Assembly: GCA_030038885.1 (NCBI GenBank)
Contig: JASHQY010000043.1
Span: forward strand, 1 to 6,448
Length of the DNA: 6,448 nucleotides
Origin: Thermoplasmata archaeon
GTDB taxonomy: Archaea; Thermoplasmatota; Thermoplasmata; Lutacidiplasmatales; UBA184
Direction of reading: 5' to 3'
Shown: in pieces, positions 5,660-6,448 of the stretch
How positions within the stretch are numbered: the first letter of the stretch is position 1
Layout: each line of letters starts with the position of its first letter
Made by a program: the position numbers and the translations under genes
Notes under the pieces: model-generated
Seen by the model: only the letters and a program-made list of their open reading frames with translations
Told to the model about the DNA's origin: nothing
The model's database searches: none

Positions 5660-5693
5660 GGCGGCGCCGACCGGTGGTCCCGAGGGCCGCCCG

Positions 5694-6448
5694 TTACTTC
5701 CCCAGTCCCGCGCGGTGGCGGAGCTGGTGGTAGAACCCGCCGAAGCTCGTCGCGGTCGGCGTGCGGAGCCCCTGGAGCCGGAGCTGCTCGCGGACCTCCT
5801 TCGCGCCCTGGCGCAGGTCGAGGATCTTCGCGGTGTCGTACTTGTACTGGAACGTCCCGGGAGGCCCCCGCGGGAACGGCTCCCAGTCGCGGGGCGTGGT
5901 CGTGCGGAGCTCGTGGAGGCGCTTTCCTTCCTTCGGCTGGAACGCGGGCAGCGTGAGGTGCTCCTCGGTCAGCCAGATCATCGTCGCGTCGCGGATCGCC
6001 TGCTCGGTCGTGTCGTCGAGCGCGCCGGGCGCGACCTGGCCCTGGACCCAGTTGACCATCGCGTCGAACGTCTTCTCCGCGTTCTCCTCGAGCATCACGA
6101 GGACCGCTAGCCGGATCGCGCTGCGGCGCAGCTGCTGGATGCCGGTGTCGGAGAGCCGGTAGTCGGCGGAGAGGCCGAGCAGCGCCTCCGCGTTGTCCGC
6201 GAGGTCGGCGAGGGGGAGCACGAAGAGCGGTCCGGGCGGGTCGTCCTTCCCCACGAACCAGAGCGAGAACTCGCGGCCGTTCGTGAGCAGCGCGAGCGGG
6301 ACCTTCGCTTCCCTCGCCCAGTCGGCGACCTTTCCGATCTCGCTGACGTTCGCGGTGCGCTCGCGGACGTCCAGGAACAGCCGGGGCTGTCCCTCCGCGT
6401 TGAAGAGGGCGTAATCGACGTGGCCCTCGCCGCCCGTGACCGGGAAGT
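5694..6448 (-). CDS. HsdR-N-like (PD-(D/E)XK fold) protein with degenerate active site, 5'-truncated
   Basis: The frame is open to the window edge, so the N-terminus is missing; 250 residues are visible. The GTG at 6254 lies inside the conserved domain and is not the start. The first 65 visible residues match the type I restriction HsdR N-terminal nuclease pattern: 'VDYALF' (Asp11), 'PRLFLDVRER' (Asp26-x-Arg28 in the (D/E)XK position), 'KVADWA' where Q-x3-Y would usually be, then 'VPLALLTNGREFSLWF'. The usual catalytic Lys is Arg and the Gln is Lys39, so nuclease activity is doubtful. The remaining 185 residues contain no helicase motifs and are mostly helical, with 'TATSFGGFYHQLRHRAG' near the end; I do not recognise them. 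It is therefore not a full HsdR subunit. Orphan restriction-like nuclease and non-catalytic DNA-binding protein are the main readings. No methylase or specificity gene is visible. Confidence 0.78.
   Translation of the reverse strand, partial: FPVTGGEGHVDYALFNAEGQPRLFLDVRERTANVSEIGKVADWAREAKVPLALLTNGREFSLWFVGKDDPPGPLFVLPLADLADNAEALLGLSADYRLSDTGIQQLRRSAIRLAVLVMLEENAEKTFDAMVNWVQGQVAPGALDDTTEQAIRDATMIWLTEEHLTLPAFQPKEGKRLHELRTTTPRDWEPFPRGPPGTFQYKYDTAKILDLRQGAKEVREQLRLQGLRTPTATSFGGFYHQLRHRAGLGK

Noticed and set aside
5340..6110. 256-residue open frame on the plus strand across the 80-residue and HsdR-N-like genes
   Set aside because: It is low-complexity Arg/Glu/Leu-rich, crosses two supported minus-strand genes and their intergenic palindrome, and has no recognisable motif.
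5694..6254. Treating the HsdR-N-like gene as a complete 186-residue protein starting at GTG 6254
   Set aside because: The frame stays open to the window edge, and the upstream codons encode the most conserved part of the nuclease-like domain.
5694..6448. A complete type I restriction-modification system
   Set aside because: No helicase motifs, methylase or specificity gene is present in the window; only the N-terminal-like domain is seen.

Overview
This is a very GC-rich window (long G+C runs, codon third positions almost all G or C) that reads best as archaeal. The main argument is promoter layout. Six of the eight genes have a visible 5' end, and each has a short A/T-containing TATA-like element about 27-30 nt upstream of its best start codon. 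That is the arrangement expected for leaderless archaeal transcripts. The Nudix and VIT-type proteins also look archaeal. A high-GC Thermoplasmatota-like lineage would fit, but this is a guess; no rRNA or marker gene is present. There are no tRNA or rRNA genes, insertion sequences, CRISPR arrays or other mobile elements, and no gene-free stretch longer than about 170 bp.

Layout. (1) 1-909 (+): a 5'-truncated GT4-family glycosyltransferase. (2) 937-2082 (-): a DegT/DnrJ/EryC1/StrS sugar aminotransferase, convergent with the first gene; together they suggest a surface-glycan or nucleotide-sugar locus continuing to the left. (3) 2083-2249: a divergent promoter region with a nested dyad. (4) 2250-2678 (+): a Nudix hydrolase of the ADP-ribose pyrophosphatase-like group. 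(5) 2691-4196 (-): a 14-TM DHA2-type MFS exporter. (6) 4197-4354: a second divergent promoter region with two small dyads. (7) 4355-5056 (+): a VIT1/CCC1-like ferrous iron/manganese transporter. (8) 5078-5308 (-): a 76-residue Cys/His-rich putative zinc protein. (9) 5382-5624 (-): an 80-residue protein of unknown function. (10) 5694-6448 (-): a 5'-truncated protein with a type I restriction HsdR-N-like (PD-(D/E)XK) domain whose catalytic motif looks degenerate.

The left and central genes are ordinary accessory metabolism and transport, and no shared pathway joins them. The three minus-strand genes at the right end are the least understood part. The two small ones have perfect inverted repeats lying on their TATA-like elements, which suggests repressor control. 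The third pairs a nuclease-like fold lacking the usual catalytic lysine with a C-terminal region I do not recognise. All three convergent gene pairs are separated by only 12-27 bp with no T-tract terminator.
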